Source: Gammaproteobacteria bacterium
GTDB lineage: Bacteria; Pseudomonadota; Gammaproteobacteria; Tenderiales; Tenderiaceae
Reading direction: 5' to 3'
Length of the DNA stretch: 64,000 nucleotides
Assembly (NCBI GenBank): GCA_016200485.1
Contig: JACQEP010000004.1
Span: 186,001 to 250,000 of the forward strand
Each line of letters opens with the position of its first letter. Within the stretch, counting starts at the first letter, position 1. Of the stretch, positions 10,911 through 21,691 are shown piece by piece. Both the position numbers and the translations under genes were made by a program. The notes under the pieces are model-generated. The model made no database searches. It saw nothing but the letters and a program-made list of their open reading frames with translations, and was not told the origin of the DNA.

Positions 10911-11938
10911 ATTGCTTGTTTCGTAACAAACATCGCATCACCATAACTGAAGAAGCGATACCTCTGCCTGATTGCGTGTTGATACGCCGCCATCACTGAT
11001 TCATAACCCCCGAAGGCGCAGACCAACATCAACAGGGTCGATTCAGGTAAATGGAAATTGGTGACCAGGCAATCGACCACCTGGAACTGATACCCCGGCG
11101 TAATAAAAAGCCGCGTCTCACCCTGGAACGGTTTAAGTTGGCCGTCACTCACGGCCCCTTCCAAACTCCGTACTGCAGTCGTGCCAACCGCCACCACCCG
11201 GCCACCGCGCTGCCGGGTCCGTTCGATAGCGGCACAGGTTTCGGCGCCAACCTCGACCCGCTCGGCGTGCATCCGATGGTGCTGTAGGTCATCAACTCGT
11301 ACTGGCTGGAACGTTCCCGCCCCCACATGCAGGGTGACGAAAGTCGACTCGATCCCTTTGTCGCGCAATCGATCAAGCAAGGGCTGATCGAAATGCAGCC
11401 CGGCGGTGGGCGCTGCTACCGCACCAGGCCGCCGCGCGTAGACGGTCTGATAACGCTGGAGATCATGGGTATCATCGGCCCGGTCTATATAGGGTGGCAG
11501 CGGGACATGTCCGGCGGCGTCCAAAATCTCCAACACTGGCCGAGGATCAAGAAACCGTAGCTCGAATAAGTCATCATGACGGGCTCGCACTTCGGCGCTG
11601 ATGCCACCGTCCAACTGCAATGTCGAACCCGGTTTCGGAGACTTACTGGCCCGAATCTGCGCCAGCACGTCGTGTTCGTTCAGGACCCGCTCGACCAGCA
11701 CCTCGATCTTGCCGCCGCTCAACTTGACGCCGAACAGTCGTGCAGGGATCACCCGGGTATCGTTGAATACCAGCAAATCACCCGCCGCGAGCAAATCGAC
11801 GATATCGCTGAACTGACGATCCACACGCTGATGCGAACCATGGTCCAGCACCAGCAAGCGGCTGCCACAACGCTCCGCCAATGGCCGCTGGGCAATCAGC
11901 TCCGGCGGCAGCTCAAAATGAAAGTCACTGCGCTGCAT
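10907..11938 (-). CDS. queA: S-adenosylmethionine:tRNA ribosyltransferase-isomerase
   Basis: Transfers and rearranges the ribose of SAM onto preQ1 in tRNA, giving epoxyqueuosine. From the ATG at 11938 the protein is 343 residues, begins [17 protein letters not shown] and matches the family. A TTG start 42 bases upstream would add 14 residues untypical of QueA, so I did not use it. Seen: [28 protein letters not shown] and the C-terminal [15 protein letters not shown]. The upstream gap to the tRNA gene is filled by dispersed repeat R3. Confidence 0.97.
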   Translation of the reverse strand: MQRSDFHFELPPELIAQRPLAERCGSRLLVLDHGSHQRVDRQFSDIVDLLAAGDLLVFNDTRVIPARLFGVKLSGGKIEVLVERVLNEHDVLAQIRASKSPKPGSTLQLDGGISAEVRARHDDLFELRFLDPRPVLEILDAAGHVPLPPYIDRADDTHDLQRYQTVYARRPGAVAAPTAGLHFDQPLLDRLRDKGIESTFVTLHVGAGTFQPVRVDDLQHHRMHAERVEVGAETCAAIERTRQRGGRVVAVGTTAVRSLEGAVSDGQLKPFQGETRLFITPGYQFQVVDCLVTNFHLPESTLLMLVCAFGGYESVMAAYQHAIRQRYRFFSYGDAMFVTKQAI

Positions 11939-11985
11939 GGGCGGCGATGGTAGCAGGTTATCGCTCGCGGGGAAATTCAAGGCGT

Positions 11986-12116
11986 AAAATCCAACGCGGA
12001 GGCGCAGAGGCGCGGAGAAGAGCCAATGCTTGGGGGATCATTGAAGCCACAGGGCAGGTATCAACGAACCGTTTATTTTGGAGTTTTTCCTCTGCGCCTC
12101 CGCGTTGGATCTTTAA
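11986..12116. repeat. inverted-arm dispersed repeat R3
   Basis: Left arm about 11986-12022 (AAATCCAACGCGGAGGCGCA start), right arm about 12085-12116 (ending CTCCGCGTTGGATCTTT). The arms are nearly exact reverse complements of the family consensus and are separated by about 60 bases. Between queA and the tRNA-Leu promoter. Confidence 0.87.
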
Positions 12117-12130
12117 CCCCCATCCACTAC

Positions 12131-12158
12131 TTGCCGATCGCGCCAAATCGGCTATACT
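12131..12158 (+). promoter_or_regulatory. sigma-70 promoter of tRNA-Leu
   Basis: TTGCCG at 12131 and TATACT at 12153 with a 16-base spacer, followed by a C/G-rich stretch (ACCTCCCCGCG) before the tRNA. Such GC-rich discriminators are typical of stringently controlled tRNA promoters; that control is inferred. Confidence 0.7.
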
Positions 12159-12172
12159 ACGCACCTCCCCGC

Positions 12173-12259
12173 GCCGGGATGGCGGAATTGGTAGACGCGC
12201 TGGACTCAAAATCCAGTGATGGTGACATCATGAGAGTTCGATTCTCTCTCCCGGCACCA
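12173..12259 (+). tRNA. tRNA-Leu (anticodon CAA)
   Basis: 87 bases with CCA encoded. The acceptor stem is GCCGGGA paired with TCCCGGC; the anticodon arm is CTGGA-CTCAAAA-TCCAG, giving anticodon CAA (reads UUG). A long variable arm (TGATGGTGACATCA) marks a class II tRNA, and the T arm is GAGAG-TTCGATT-CTCTC. All stems pair. Confidence 0.97.
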
Positions 12260-12321
12260 GGCACTTGCTGTGCCTTGCCCAAAATTAATGATACCGATCA
12301 CCACAGATGCACCTTGCATCT

Positions 12322-12330
12322 TGGTATAAT
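12322..12330 (+). promoter_or_regulatory. possible extended -10 promoter of glgP
   Basis: TGGTATAAT, a consensus -10 hexamer with an upstream TG, 57 bases before the glgP start. No good -35 element is seen at the matching distance, which is acceptable for extended -10 promoters. Transcription from the tRNA promoter could also read into glgP. Confidence 0.5.
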
Positions 12331-12386
12331 TATTCTTTAAATTTACACTTGCAGCATCACTGCGAAAAACGGAATCAATAAAAAGC

Positions 12387-14945
12387 ATGGCTGGCACACG
12401 TTACTCTCTTGAAGTTCAACCGATCATTCCCGAACGACTCAAAGGTCTTGAAGAACTCGCCAATGACCTGATGTACAGCTGGGACCGGCAAATCCGCTCC
12501 CTCTTTGCCCGGCTTGATACTGAACTGTGGAGTGCGTGCAGCAATAATCCAAAAGTTTTCTTGCGTCGCGTCGCCCAATCGCGCCTCGACGAAGCCGCGC
12601 AGGATTCGATTTATATCGAAGATTACACGCGCGCCATCTCCGCCTATAACGCTTATCATCGATCGCGCAAACTGACCACGACCGACACCCTGCTCCAGCC
12701 GGGACGCGATCTGATCGCTTATTTCTGCGCCGAATTTGGTTTTCACGAAAGCCTGCCCATTTATTCGGGCGGCCTGGGCATTCTGGCAGGCGACCACTGT
12801 AAGGCAGCCAGCGATCTCGGCATCCCCTTCGTTGCGATTGGCATGCTCTATCGTCAAGGTTATTTCACCCAGACCATTGACGCTCAGGGACAGCAAATTG
12901 CCCATTACATGCCGACCAATTTCGCAGACCTGCCCGTACAACCGGCGCTCAACGACGAGGGGCAGGAGATCCATGTTGAGATTGAATTACCGGAACGCAA
13001 AATTCGTCTGAAACTCTGGCGCGCCAAGGCGGGCCATATCGATCTCTACCTGCTCGACAGCGATCTCCCTGAAAACAATCGTCAGGATCGTTCCATCACC
13101 TATCAACTCTACGGCGGCGGTTCCGATACTCGTATCCTGCAGGAAATCGTCCTCGGCATCGGCGGCGTTCGCGCCATCCGTGCCCTGGGCCTCCAACCCA
13201 GCGCCTGGCATATCAACGAAGGTCATGCCGCCTTTCATATCCTTGAACGTTGCCGTGAACACATCAACCAAGACATGGACTTCGACAGCGCTCTGGAATT
13301 AGTCGCCTCGGGCACCATTTTCACAACCCATACGCCTGTCCCTGCTGGGCATGACATCTTCGATCACGACTTGATCAAGCCTTTGTTCAACAGCTACGTT
13401 CCTCAGCTTGAAATCAGCATGGAGCGTTTTCTTGAACTGGGCAGTTCACCAATTAATTATCGTGGTTTCAACATGACTTCCCTGGCACTGCGCGGTTCAC
13501 GCTTTCATAATGGTGTCAGCCGTATTCATGGTCAGGTTGCTTCACGCATGGAAAGTTACATCTGGCCACAAATTCCTCATGAGGAAAATCCGATCGGCCA
13601 TATCACCAACGGCGTGCACTTACCCACATTCATCGCGCGCGAGTGGACCAGCCTTTTTGATATCCGCTTTGGCGCTGAATGGCGAAATGCATTACTCAAT
13701 GAAAAATATTGGCATCGCATCGACAGCATCCCCAATTACACCTATTGGAGCGTGCGTCAATCACTTAAATCGGAATTGTTTGCCGAACTCAAACATCGCT
13801 TGACCATCCAGCTCCGTCGCAATTGTTGTTCCGAGGTACAGATTGATCGAGTCACTCGCTTTCTCACGCCCAATGGCAACGATATTCTGACGCTGGGATT
13901 TGCCCGCCGGTTTGCCACTTACAAACGGGCAACACTCCTTTTATCCGATCCGGAACGCCTCGCACGTCTGGTCAATAATCCTGAACGCCCGATGATCTTG
14001 ATCTTCGCCGGCAAGGCACACCCCAGCGATCAGCCCGGCCAAAATCTGATCCGCAGCATTCATGATTTGTCAAAGCGGCCGGAATTCGAGGGGCGATTAC
14101 TATTGCTCGAAGGTTACGACATCGAACTGGCGCGCAAACTGGTGGCCGGCGTAGACGTTTGGGTCAACACGCCGGAATATCCACTGGAGGCCAGCGGAAC
14201 GTCAGGCCAAAAAGCAGGCATGAATGGCGTGGTGAATCTGAGTGTCCTCGATGGCTGGTGGGGCGAAGGTTACACCGGTGATAATGGCTGGGCAATTCGT
14301 CCACATGGCTCGCAATATTCAGCAGACTATCGTAACCACGAGGAAGCCGATACATTGCTCGACATCGTCGAGGATGACTTGATACCTCTGTATTACAAAC
14401 GCAATGGTCACGGCCATTCTGATGACTGGATCAAAATGTCCAAGGCTTCGATGAAATCCATTATTCCGCGTTATAACTCTCAACGCATGGTCATGGATTA
14501 TGTGCGTAATTATTATTACCCCGCCAGCAAGGCCCGAAGAGCGCTCGGCGCCGACAATGGCAATCCTGCACGACAACTCGCGCAATGGAAACACAAAATC
14601 CGCCAAGCCTGGCCCCATGTCAGCATCCGGCGTTTGGACGAATCGATTGAGGAAATCAAAACCGGCGCTACATTGCCGATTCAGATCGCCGCTTCATTGC
14701 ATGACCTGAATGCCAGTGACGTGATTGTTGAGTGTCTGCTCGGCGGGGAAGATGGTAATCGTGAATTCAAAGTACATTCATGCCATCCACTCACTGCCAG
14801 CAGCCATAATAACGAGGGGGAGACCATATTCACGATTGATCTTCACCCGGTCTTGGCTGGCTTGCAATACTACAAAATTCGTTGCTATCCCTATCACCGG
14901 TCGCTGAGCCATCCCTTTGAAACGGGATTGATGCTTTGGCTCTAA
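12387..14945 (+). CDS. glgP: alpha-glucan (glycogen/maltodextrin) phosphorylase
   Basis: Releases glucose-1-phosphate from the non-reducing ends of glycogen or maltodextrin. The 852-residue protein belongs to the GT35 subgroup with an extra N-terminal domain (LEELANDLMYSWD near residue 25). Seen: YSGGLGILAGDH in the substrate region, INEGHAAF, TPVPAGHDIF, and the PLP segment EASGTSGQKAGMNG whose lysine carries the cofactor. Most members have SGMKAALNG or similar here; the Q and G replacements are unusual but leave the lysine. Stands alone upstream of the chemoreceptor gene; the other glycogen genes start 2.3 kb downstream. Confidence 0.95.
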   Translation: MAGTRYSLEVQPIIPERLKGLEELANDLMYSWDRQIRSLFARLDTELWSACSNNPKVFLRRVAQSRLDEAAQDSIYIEDYTRAISAYNAYHRSRKLTTTDTLLQPGRDLIAYFCAEFGFHESLPIYSGGLGILAGDHCKAASDLGIPFVAIGMLYRQGYFTQTIDAQGQQIAHYMPTNFADLPVQPALNDEGQEIHVEIELPERKIRLKLWRAKAGHIDLYLLDSDLPENNRQDRSITYQLYGGGSDTRILQEIVLGIGGVRAIRALGLQPSAWHINEGHAAFHILERCREHINQDMDFDSALELVASGTIFTTHTPVPAGHDIFDHDLIKPLFNSYVPQLEISMERFLELGSSPINYRGFNMTSLALRGSRFHNGVSRIHGQVASRMESYIWPQIPHEENPIGHITNGVHLPTFIAREWTSLFDIRFGAEWRNALLNEKYWHRIDSIPNYTYWSVRQSLKSELFAELKHRLTIQLRRNCCSEVQIDRVTRFLTPNGNDILTLGFARRFATYKRATLLLSDPERLARLVNNPERPMILIFAGKAHPSDQPGQNLIRSIHDLSKRPEFEGRLLLLEGYDIELARKLVAGVDVWVNTPEYPLEASGTSGQKAGMNGVVNLSVLDGWWGEGYTGDNGWAIRPHGSQYSADYRNHEEADTLLDIVEDDLIPLYYKRNGHGHSDDWIKMSKASMKSIIPRYNSQRMVMDYVRNYYYPASKARRALGADNGNPARQLAQWKHKIRQAWPHVSIRRLDESIEEIKTGATLPIQIAASLHDLNASDVIVECLLGGEDGNREFKVHSCHPLTASSHNNEGETIFTIDLHPVLAGLQYYKIRCYPYHRSLSHPFETGLMLWL

Positions 14946-15116
14946 ACCACTAGACACACACTACTACCCCCACCTGTGGTTCGCTACGCCTTGAGCATTT
15001 TCCATCGCTACGGCACCCTAAACGGCCCCTCCCACGCGGGGCTATTTCAACGCTCATTGCGCACAGCATCATCCAAACAACACTAGCTATAACATTGTTT
15101 ATTGGCAACATTATCG

Positions 15117-15123
15117 GCCGATA
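15117..15123 (+). promoter_or_regulatory. possible sigma-28 (FliA) -10 element of the chemoreceptor gene
   Basis: GCCGATA matches the core of the flagellar sigma-28 -10 box, 65 bases before the start. The -35 region (GTTTA about 15 bases upstream) is a poor match to TAAA. Chemoreceptor genes are often under this sigma factor, so the site is plausible but weak. Confidence 0.3.
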
Positions 15124-15188
15124 CCAATATTACTATTTAATATCTAAAGCATACTTTTGCGTAACAGACATGGAAGGGGAATAACTAC

Positions 15189-16799
15189 ATGCGTTTTGGC
15201 CTGGGCACGAAACTACTGCTCCTGTTCATTCTAAGTAGCATCATTGTGGGATTCTCGACTCTTTACACCATAATGTCATCGTCTGCCAGCATAGAGGCAA
15301 TGTATGCCGAGCTTCGGCATCTGGATAGCGCACAGGATGAAATTTTCATAACCCAGATTGCATTTGAAACAGAGGTCCATGAATGGAAGAATGTCCTACT
15401 GCGGGGCGCTGATGACACGCACCTGAAGCAGCGCTGGAATATTTATGAGGCGCAATATGCCAAAGTAGTCGAGCTCACCAACACTGCCATCAAAGACATT
15501 CCCTCAGACATAGTCAAGCAAAAATTGCATGGGTTCTTGGCCATGCACGAATCAAATCACCAGAAGTATCAAGCTGCTATCGATATCTTGCAGCAGAGTA
15601 GTTATCGCAACATCCAGTCTGCGGATAACAGCGTTAAGGGCATAGACAGACCAGCCATGACTCTATTGTACGAGACTTCAGCTGCAGTAGATCTGGCGGC
15701 GGAGACGCGTGGTGAAGAGATCTTGCGACAAATTAAAATAAAAATGAATATCGGGATGGCAGTCGAGATCGTCACCCTATTGCTAGGTGGTGCATTTATT
15801 TATTTTGTTATTAATAGACAACTTACCCGACCCATATTTAATCTGGCGGGAAGTATGAAGAAACTGCAAGATGGCGATTTCACTGTCGTTATAGATCATA
15901 AAGCCAATGATGAAGCAGGCTATATCGCAGAATCCGCCAGACAACTGGCACAACAACTTGGCAGACTGATTGCAAATGTAAGGGTTGCGGCGGATCGATT
16001 GGCGGAGACTGCACAACGCGTCGCAATGGTGTCACGCATGACTAGCGAAGGGGTAAAGAGTCAGCGCGATGATACCGACCAGGTTAACCTCTCAATGAAC
16101 GAAATGTCACAGTCCATGCTTGCCTCCGTCGAAAACTCGGGGACGGCCGTAACAACCGCCGAGGATGTGAACCGACAAATTGGAGTCATCGGCAAAGTGC
16201 TCGATGAGTCGGTAGCCGCAGTAAAGTTGTTGGCCAATGATATCAAACAGACAGCGACCCTGATCGAGGCGCTCAAGGACGAGAGCCAAAACATTGGACA
16301 GGTCGTCGAAGCCATTCGTGGTATTGCAGATCAAACCAACCTGCTGGCGCTCAATGCTGCCATCGAGGCCGCACGTGCCGGAGACCAGGGACGGGGGTTT
16401 GCTGTAGTAGCTGACGAGGTCCGCAAACTGGCGCAGACCACACAAGCTGCCACGCAAGATATCAATCAGCGTATCGAAAAACTTCAAGCGAGCGCGAGTA
16501 GCGCAGCATCGGCCATGATGGAAGGCTGCAACCGGGCAGACGTGAGCGTTTCACAGACCCTTGAGGCGCGTAGCGCCTTAAGCAATATTACGCAATCAGC
16601 AACGACAATCCGTGAAGTGAATAAAAAAATCGCCGAAATATTGAAGGATCAGCAAGCAACCGCGAAAGCAATCACCAACACCATTCTGAACATCAGTCAG
16701 GTTGCCGAACAAACCTCATACAGTTCCAAACAAACCTCCGACGAGATCGAAACAGTAGCCGACGCTGACCGCCAAGGAGAGCGAAGCGGTGGCGGTTAG
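15189..16799 (+). CDS. methyl-accepting chemotaxis protein, C-terminus lost by insertion
   Basis: Inner-membrane chemoreceptor. Two membrane segments (about 8-30 and 186-206) enclose a periplasmic helical sensing domain. A HAMP domain follows (about 207-260), then the signalling coiled coil with the conserved hairpin tip [20 protein letters not shown] (about 378-397) and [14 protein letters not shown]. At residue 523-525 (ETVAD) family similarity stops; 12 foreign codons follow and then a TAG. The missing end of the protein is found 285 bases further on in the same frame (17052-17186). The signalling tip is intact, so the truncated protein might still work, but it would lack the last bundle turns and the C-terminal tail. 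Situated among glycogen genes; its ligand is unknown. Confidence 0.85.
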   Translation: MRFGLGTKLLLLFILSSIIVGFSTLYTIMSSSASIEAMYAELRHLDSAQDEIFITQIAFETEVHEWKNVLLRGADDTHLKQRWNIYEAQYAKVVELTNTAIKDIPSDIVKQKLHGFLAMHESNHQKYQAAIDILQQSSYRNIQSADNSVKGIDRPAMTLLYETSAAVDLAAETRGEEILRQIKIKMNIGMAVEIVTLLLGGAFIYFVINRQLTRPIFNLAGSMKKLQDGDFTVVIDHKANDEAGYIAESARQLAQQLGRLIANVRVAADRLAETAQRVAMVSRMTSEGVKSQRDDTDQVNLSMNEMSQSMLASVENSGTAVTTAEDVNRQIGVIGKVLDESVAAVKLLANDIKQTATLIEALKDESQNIGQVVEAIRGIADQTNLLALNAAIEAARAGDQGRGFAVVADEVRKLAQTTQAATQDINQRIEKLQASASSAASAMMEGCNRADVSVSQTLEARSALSNITQSATTIREVNKKIAEILKDQQATAKAITNTILNISQVAEQTSYSSKQTSDEIETVADADRQGERSGGG

Positions 16800-17051
16800 T
16801 CCCCGATAGGCGACCCCGTCCGTGGACTCGGAGTTGAGAGCGATAGCGAGCGACGTAGAGGCTGCGGCAGCGGGTATAGTCGCCGTAGAGTCATTGTGGT
16901 AGCTATGTTGAGTGCCATGAGAGAGCGAAGCGAACGATGTTGTACGAAGACGTAGCGGACGCAGGACGGTCGGGGCAAAAGGAATCAGTTGTCGCGTCAG
17001 CGAGTCAATTTATGGCATGGACGCCATAAATTGGTCACGAGGTAGCGACAC
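16764..17051. mobile_element. short non-coding insertion in the chemoreceptor gene
   Basis: About 285 bases with no gene, separating two parts of one reading frame. The borders are approximate. The right end is a hairpin: TGTCGC (16990-16995) pairs with GCGACA (17045-17050), and inside it an exact 11-bp stem CAATTTATGGC/GCCATAAATTG lies at 17006-17033. Near the left end ACCGCCA (16768) pairs with TGGCGGT (16790). The middle repeats AGAGCGA(A/T)AGCG-like words. GTAGC occurs at both borders (16755 and 17042), but using it as a target duplication would not restore the frame, so I do not claim it. This looks like a MITE or palindromic repeat; the family is not recognised. Confidence 0.65.
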
Positions 17052-17186
17052 TATCGTGAAGCAGTTTATCTGGATAACCTAGTGAAGAAATTCGTTTTGG
17101 CCGAACAACTAGGCTCACGACACACTGAAGTTGCACGACCAACCTCCGCACCTGCCAGCAAGAATGACAATATCGATTTGTTCTGA
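17052..17186 (+). pseudogene. detached 3' end of the chemoreceptor gene
   Basis: 45 codons in the same frame as the gene that begins at 15189. They read YREAVYLDNLVKKFVL at the start and end in KNDNIDLF followed by TGA. The first part has the heptad pattern of a chemoreceptor's last helix and the ending is a typical flexible tail. There is no start codon or ribosome site of its own, so it is probably not translated. Confidence 0.75.
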
Positions 17187-17242
17187 GCGATAACAGGGCT
17201 TAACTCGCCGCTCACGCCCTTTTTGATATCTACACTAGCCGA

Positions 17243-18727
17243 TCAACGCACAAAACGGCCGTATGTCTCTACCATATGACGCAGCCGCTCCGCCGTCGAC
17301 GGCTCAAATTGATCCCATGAAAAACGCCAAGTCCAGTTATTGCTAGTGGTACCTGGCATATTCATTCTGTGCTTTCCATCCAGACCCAATATATCTTGTA
17401 ACGGAATGATCGCCACCTGCGACACAGAGGCCAAGGCACAGCGGATCAAGGCCCAAGGCATGAACTCATTGGTTTGACCTAGATAATCAAGGATTCGCAC
17501 CTGCAAATCAGGATTCAGATTATTGTACCAACCGACAGTCGTATCGTTATCATGCGTACCCGTATAAACAATGAAATCAGACTGATGGTTATGTGGCAAA
17601 TAGGGATTGCTTGCACCGCCCTCAAAGGCAAATTGTAGGATTTTCATGCCAGGCAACCGAAACTGTTTACGCAAAGATTCAACCTCGGGCGTAATAATCC
17701 CAAGGTCCTCCGCAACCAGCGGCAGTGGATCAAACGTTTCCTGCAACGATTGAAACAGGGCTTCGCCCGGCGCCTTCACCCAACGACCTTCGATTGCAGT
17801 CTGGGAATGTGCCGGAATCTCCCAATAAGCCTCAAAACCGCGAAAGTGATCGATGCGTACCCAATCAAATAACGCCAGTTGAGTCGCAATGCGTGCCTTC
17901 CACCATTTAAAGCCATCGGCCTCCATCCGCTCCCAACGATAATGAGGGTTCCCCCAGCGTTGCCCCGTCGCCGCGAAATAATCCGGCGGCACTCCTGCGA
18001 CAGTGAGCGGCTGCCCTGCTTCATCAAGCGCGAAATATTCAGGATGTCCCCACACTTCTGCGCTATCGTGCGAAACAAAAATCGGCATGTCACCAAACAA
18101 CAGCACGCCGCGATCACTGGCATACCGACGCAATTCTCGCCATTGCCAGTGAAAAATGAACTGTTCGAAGCGAATACGATCGATATCCTCTGACAAGGAC
18201 TTGCGCGCGCGCGCCAGCGCTTTGGGCTCACGATCACGGAACTCGGCGGGCCAATCCAGCCAACTCTTGCCGCCGTGTAATTTGCGCAACGACTGGAACA
18301 ATGCGTAATCATCCAGCCAGTGACTCTGTCCCAGCTGAAAACGCCCGAATTCCTCACGCTCCTGCTGAGTCGCGCGCGCCTGAAATCCGCGCCACGCCTC
18401 ATTCAATCGCTGATAGCGATAACCTCGTGCCTCAACATGCGCTGGCACCTTTTCGGCATCTAGCCAACCGCGCGCGATCAACCAATCAAGACTGATTAAT
18501 AATGGGTTACCGGCATGGACTGACAAGGCATGATAAGGCGATAAATCACCATGCGTCGGCGCAATCGGCAACATCTGCCAGAGGCTGATTCCGGCCGTGG
18601 CGAGAAACTCAACAAAACGATAGGCATCGGGTCCCAAATCACCATTACCCATACCACCTGGCAGCGAAGTGGGATGCAAGAGAACTCCAGCGCGACGGCG
18701 TCCCATCGGCGACCGATGATCGCTCAC
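17243..18727 (-). CDS. malQ: 4-alpha-glucanotransferase (amylomaltase, GH77)
   Basis: Disproportionates maltodextrins by moving glucan segments, lengthening short chains so that phosphorylase can act on them. The 494-residue protein has the GH77 motifs in order: RRRAGVLLHPTSLPGG at the start, GDMPIFVSHDSAEVW, WVRIDHFRGFEAYWEIP (catalytic Asp), VAEDLGIITPEV (acid/base Glu) and YTGTHDNDTTVGWY. The GTG start overlaps the TGA of the GH57 gene (GTGA), with AGGAG five bases before it, so the two are translationally coupled. Confidence 0.97.
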   Translation of the reverse strand: MSDHRSPMGRRRAGVLLHPTSLPGGMGNGDLGPDAYRFVEFLATAGISLWQMLPIAPTHGDLSPYHALSVHAGNPLLISLDWLIARGWLDAEKVPAHVEARGYRYQRLNEAWRGFQARATQQEREEFGRFQLGQSHWLDDYALFQSLRKLHGGKSWLDWPAEFRDREPKALARARKSLSEDIDRIRFEQFIFHWQWRELRRYASDRGVLLFGDMPIFVSHDSAEVWGHPEYFALDEAGQPLTVAGVPPDYFAATGQRWGNPHYRWERMEADGFKWWKARIATQLALFDWVRIDHFRGFEAYWEIPAHSQTAIEGRWVKAPGEALFQSLQETFDPLPLVAEDLGIITPEVESLRKQFRLPGMKILQFAFEGGASNPYLPHNHQSDFIVYTGTHDNDTTVGWYNNLNPDLQVRILDYLGQTNEFMPWALIRCALASVSQVAIIPLQDILGLDGKHRMNMPGTTSNNWTWRFSWDQFEPSTAERLRHMVETYGRFVR

Positions 18728-20436
18728 TTAATCTCCTGCCCGGGGCGCATCACTCCCCCCGTCGTCGGATTACCACCCCCACGGGTGAAACTATGGGCCA
18801 AATATTCCGGTGGTTCTTCATCCAACAATTCGTAAAGCGTCGCCAACTGCAATCGATAGAGATATTCAAAATCGCGTACCGCTTCCGCTGGATTGTAATC
18901 ACCAAACCACCAAAACCAATCCGAACCTTCACATACTGCCAACTGACGATCCAGCGCCTGACGCTGTTCTCCGGAAAATTGTTTTTGGACAATGGCACGA
19001 TCATAGGTACGCTTGGCATCGGCCAACATATCCCAGCCACGATTTTTGTCGGGCTCACCGATCCAGGTGGAAAACGTGCCATAGACCCAACTGCCCGCTA
19101 CCACTCTTGGCAATCGGGCAAGCGGTTCTATTTTCTTCAATACATTAGAAAATGTCGTTAGCTCAATACGCGGATGAGAACTCAGACGTTTATATAGTGC
19201 GCTGAGGAAGTGATAACCATTCTCTGGATAATATTCCCAGGCATTCTCGCCATCGAGAATAATAGATACCACGCTATCGGGCTGACCATGACACGCGGTT
19301 GCAATATTCTCAAGATGGTGCACCAGATCCGCGACCGCATCATCCGCATGCCATTTGGAATACGAGAATCCAATCAGATCGGAGAGCCCGTCATCGCGAA
19401 AAAAACAGGTCATGCGCCCATTTGCCGTCGCATAGGGACGATGAATGGATTTTGCCTCACGTACTTCGGGCAACGTCTCAGGACGTGCCAGACTGTTGCG
19501 CAATACACTCTCGCCGCTCGCTGCCCATTTTAATCCCTGATCTGCCAACAGGGATAAAGTCGCATCACTCACGGAACCTTCAGACGGCCAGCAACCCTGT
19601 GGACGAATACCAAAAATACGCTCAAAAGAGGCGAGCCCCTGCCTGACATGCCATTGCGCGCGCTCACTTCCCCCCGGGTATTTTTCCATCAAGGGCAAAA
19701 TCGCATTCGGCATCGCTTCACGCGCACTTTCAATGTCCAGCAACAATGGCATAATTGGGTGCGCGTAAGGCGTCATCGACAATTCGATACGGCCTTGTTC
19801 TGCCAGGCGGCGATAACGCGGCAATACACCCGCCAGTAACTCACCAATGATCACCACCAGTTGATGCCGATCATGGTAGGTAAACCCCTCGGCTTTTTCT
19901 ATTAGCTGTTTGGCGCGCGCATCGCTGCGACGCACCGTCTCACCCAACCAACCAAGGTGATACCAGGTCACGATGTCCGCGAGATACTGATCACTGACGT
20001 ATTTAAATTCATCAGGGCGCTCCAACAACCGCAGCGCAAACCCCGCCAGCCGGTCATAGGCCGGAAATCGTTTGATAATAGTTTGCTGATTTGCCCGCAA
20101 GCACGCTTTTACCAAAATCGCGCGCGCTTCGGCCTCCGTTGGCAACGCTGGCGACGCCAAGGCGGCCAGCAAATGATCCGCCAGGCGTCCATTATGATTC
20201 AGATATTGATGCACCTGTTGCGTGTAATGTTCGATTTGCTCCAATAAGATGGGGGCGAAATTAACCACCGCCCGCGCATCTGGCACTGCCTCCAGATGCG
20301 CGGCCATATCGACATAGTCTTTAATGACATGCAGATAAGTCCAGGGAAGCTTGTACTCCCCGGTAACGGGATCGAAATAATTTGGCTGGTGCATGTGCCA
20401 ACACAACACCAGCTTTAACTTGTGATCAACGGGCAT
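18724..20436 (-). CDS. glycoside hydrolase family 57 protein (amylase or glucanotransferase type)
   Basis: A GH57 enzyme acting on alpha-glucans. The N-terminal motif [16 protein letters not shown] is the first GH57 conserved region; the nucleophile Glu is in [11 protein letters not shown] and the acid/base Asp in [18 protein letters not shown]-terminal helical part carries WFWWFGDYN. Characterised relatives include alpha-amylases, 4-alpha-glucanotransferases and branching enzymes, and the sequence alone does not decide among them. It overlaps the end of glgC by 11 bases and the start of malQ by 4, forming a glgC-GH57-malQ operon. This points to glycogen remodelling in the cytosol; no signal peptide is seen. 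Confidence 0.93.
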   Translation of the reverse strand: MPVDHKLKLVLCWHMHQPNYFDPVTGEYKLPWTYLHVIKDYVDMAAHLEAVPDARAVVNFAPILLEQIEHYTQQVHQYLNHNGRLADHLLAALASPALPTEAEARAILVKACLRANQQTIIKRFPAYDRLAGFALRLLERPDEFKYVSDQYLADIVTWYHLGWLGETVRRSDARAKQLIEKAEGFTYHDRHQLVVIIGELLAGVLPRYRRLAEQGRIELSMTPYAHPIMPLLLDIESAREAMPNAILPLMEKYPGGSERAQWHVRQGLASFERIFGIRPQGCWPSEGSVSDATLSLLADQGLKWAASGESVLRNSLARPETLPEVREAKSIHRPYATANGRMTCFFRDDGLSDLIGFSYSKWHADDAVADLVHHLENIATACHGQPDSVVSIILDGENAWEYYPENGYHFLSALYKRLSSHPRIELTTFSNVLKKIEPLARLPRVVAGSWVYGTFSTWIGEPDKNRGWDMLADAKRTYDRAIVQKQFSGEQRQALDRQLAVCEGSDWFWWFGDYNPAEAVRDFEYLYRLQLATLYELLDEEPPEYLAHSFTRGGGNPTTGGVMRPGQEIK

Positions 20437-21691
20437 AGTGTAATTCTTGCCCCAGCATTTCCGGGGATACTAGTACTATCCCGCCTTCACTGACATGAAA
20501 ACGCTTGCTATCGGCAGCAAGGTCTTCACCAATCACAGTGCCCGGAGGAATAGAACAACCTTTATCAATGACGGCACGTCGAATACGGCAGTTTCTTCCA
20601 ATCTCAACATTCGGCAACACCACTGATTCCTCCACAGTGCTAAACGAATGCACATAAACGTTCGAAAACAATACTGAGTGGCGAACTGTCGCCCCCGAAA
20701 TCAAGCAGCCTCCGGACACCATCGAGTCTACCGCCATGCCACGACGCCCATCATCATCAAAAATAAACTTGGCGGGAGGCAGCTGTTCCTGGTAAGTCCA
20801 AATTGGCCATCGCGAATCATACATATTTAATTCCGGCGTCACTGATGCCAACTCTATATTTGCCTCCCAAAAGGCGTCCACGGTTCCCACGTCGCGCCAA
20901 TACCCCTGGCGTCCGGACTGCACATCACGGAAGGAATAGGAGAAGATACGATATTTCTCCAGCACGTGAGGAATAATGTCTTTACCAAAATCATGTGACG
21001 ATCCTGGCAAGTCGGCATCGCGAACTAATTGTTCAAACAGAAAATCACGATTAAACACATAAATCCCCATCGACGCCAGCGCAACATCGGGATTTCCCGG
21101 CATTGGTTTCGGTTGTTCAGGTTTTTCTTCGAAGCCACGGATGCGATTATCGGCATCGATATTCATCACACCAAAGGCCGTCGCTCGATCCAAAGACACC
21201 TCAATACAACCAATCGTCATGTCGGCATTGTTCGCCACATGTTCCGCAATCATCGGACCATAATCCATTTTATATATATGATCCCCCGCCAGGATCAACA
21301 CATATTCAGGCATGTGGCCGCGAATAATATCGAGATTTTGATATACGGCGTCGGCCGTACCCTCATACCAGGAGGTTTCTATCCGCTGCTGGGCTGGCAA
21401 CAACTCGACGAATTCGCCGAATTCACCACGAAAGTAACCCCACCCCTGCTGAATATGCCGGATCAGTGAGTGAGATTTATATTGCGTCAGCACGCCGATC
21501 TTGCGTATGCCCGAATTAATACAGTTCGAAAGCGGGAAATCGATGATCCGAAACTTGCCGCCGAATGGCACGGCTGGTTTTACGCGCCAGGTCGTCAATT
21601 GCTTTAAGCGCGTGCCACGCCCACCAGCCAGGATCAGTGCCAAGGTATCTCGCGTCAAACGGCTCACAAACCGGGTATCCTCTAGTGTCAT
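20426..21691 (-). CDS. glgC: glucose-1-phosphate adenylyltransferase
   Basis: Makes ADP-glucose, the committed donor for glycogen synthesis. The 421-residue protein has the pyrophosphorylase signature [17 protein letters not shown] at about 14-30, the [12 protein letters not shown] catalytic segment, [20 protein letters not shown] and a C-terminal left-handed beta-helix with hexapeptide-like repeats. Family members are typically allosteric; effectors cannot be read here. GGAGGGACC precedes the ATG. First gene of the glgC-GH57-malQ operon and divergent from glgB, so the 148-base gap holds both promoters. Confidence 0.97.
   Translation of the reverse strand: MTLEDTRFVSRLTRDTLALILAGGRGTRLKQLTTWRVKPAVPFGGKFRIIDFPLSNCINSGIRKIGVLTQYKSHSLIRHIQQGWGYFRGEFGEFVELLPAQQRIETSWYEGTADAVYQNLDIIRGHMPEYVLILAGDHIYKMDYGPMIAEHVANNADMTIGCIEVSLDRATAFGVMNIDADNRIRGFEEKPEQPKPMPGNPDVALASMGIYVFNRDFLFEQLVRDADLPGSSHDFGKDIIPHVLEKYRIFSYSFRDVQSGRQGYWRDVGTVDAFWEANIELASVTPELNMYDSRWPIWTYQEQLPPAKFIFDDDGRRGMAVDSMVSGGCLISGATVRHSVLFSNVYVHSFSTVEESVVLPNVEIGRNCRIRRAVIDKGCSIPPGTVIGEDLAADSKRFHVSEGGIVLVSPEMLGQELHYAR

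Noticed and set aside
12258-12282. Hairpin AGGCAC-TTGCT-GTGCCT after the tRNA as a terminator
   Set aside because: It begins in the CCA end and has no T tract, so termination is not supported.
12375-12974. 199-residue frame antisense to glgP
   Set aside because: Lies entirely over the start of a clear gene and has no family features; a shadow of the glgP coding pattern.
16755-17046. GTAGC at both ends of the insertion as a target-site duplication
   Set aside because: Joining at these copies would not restore the receptor frame, whereas a 285-base removal does; the match may be chance.
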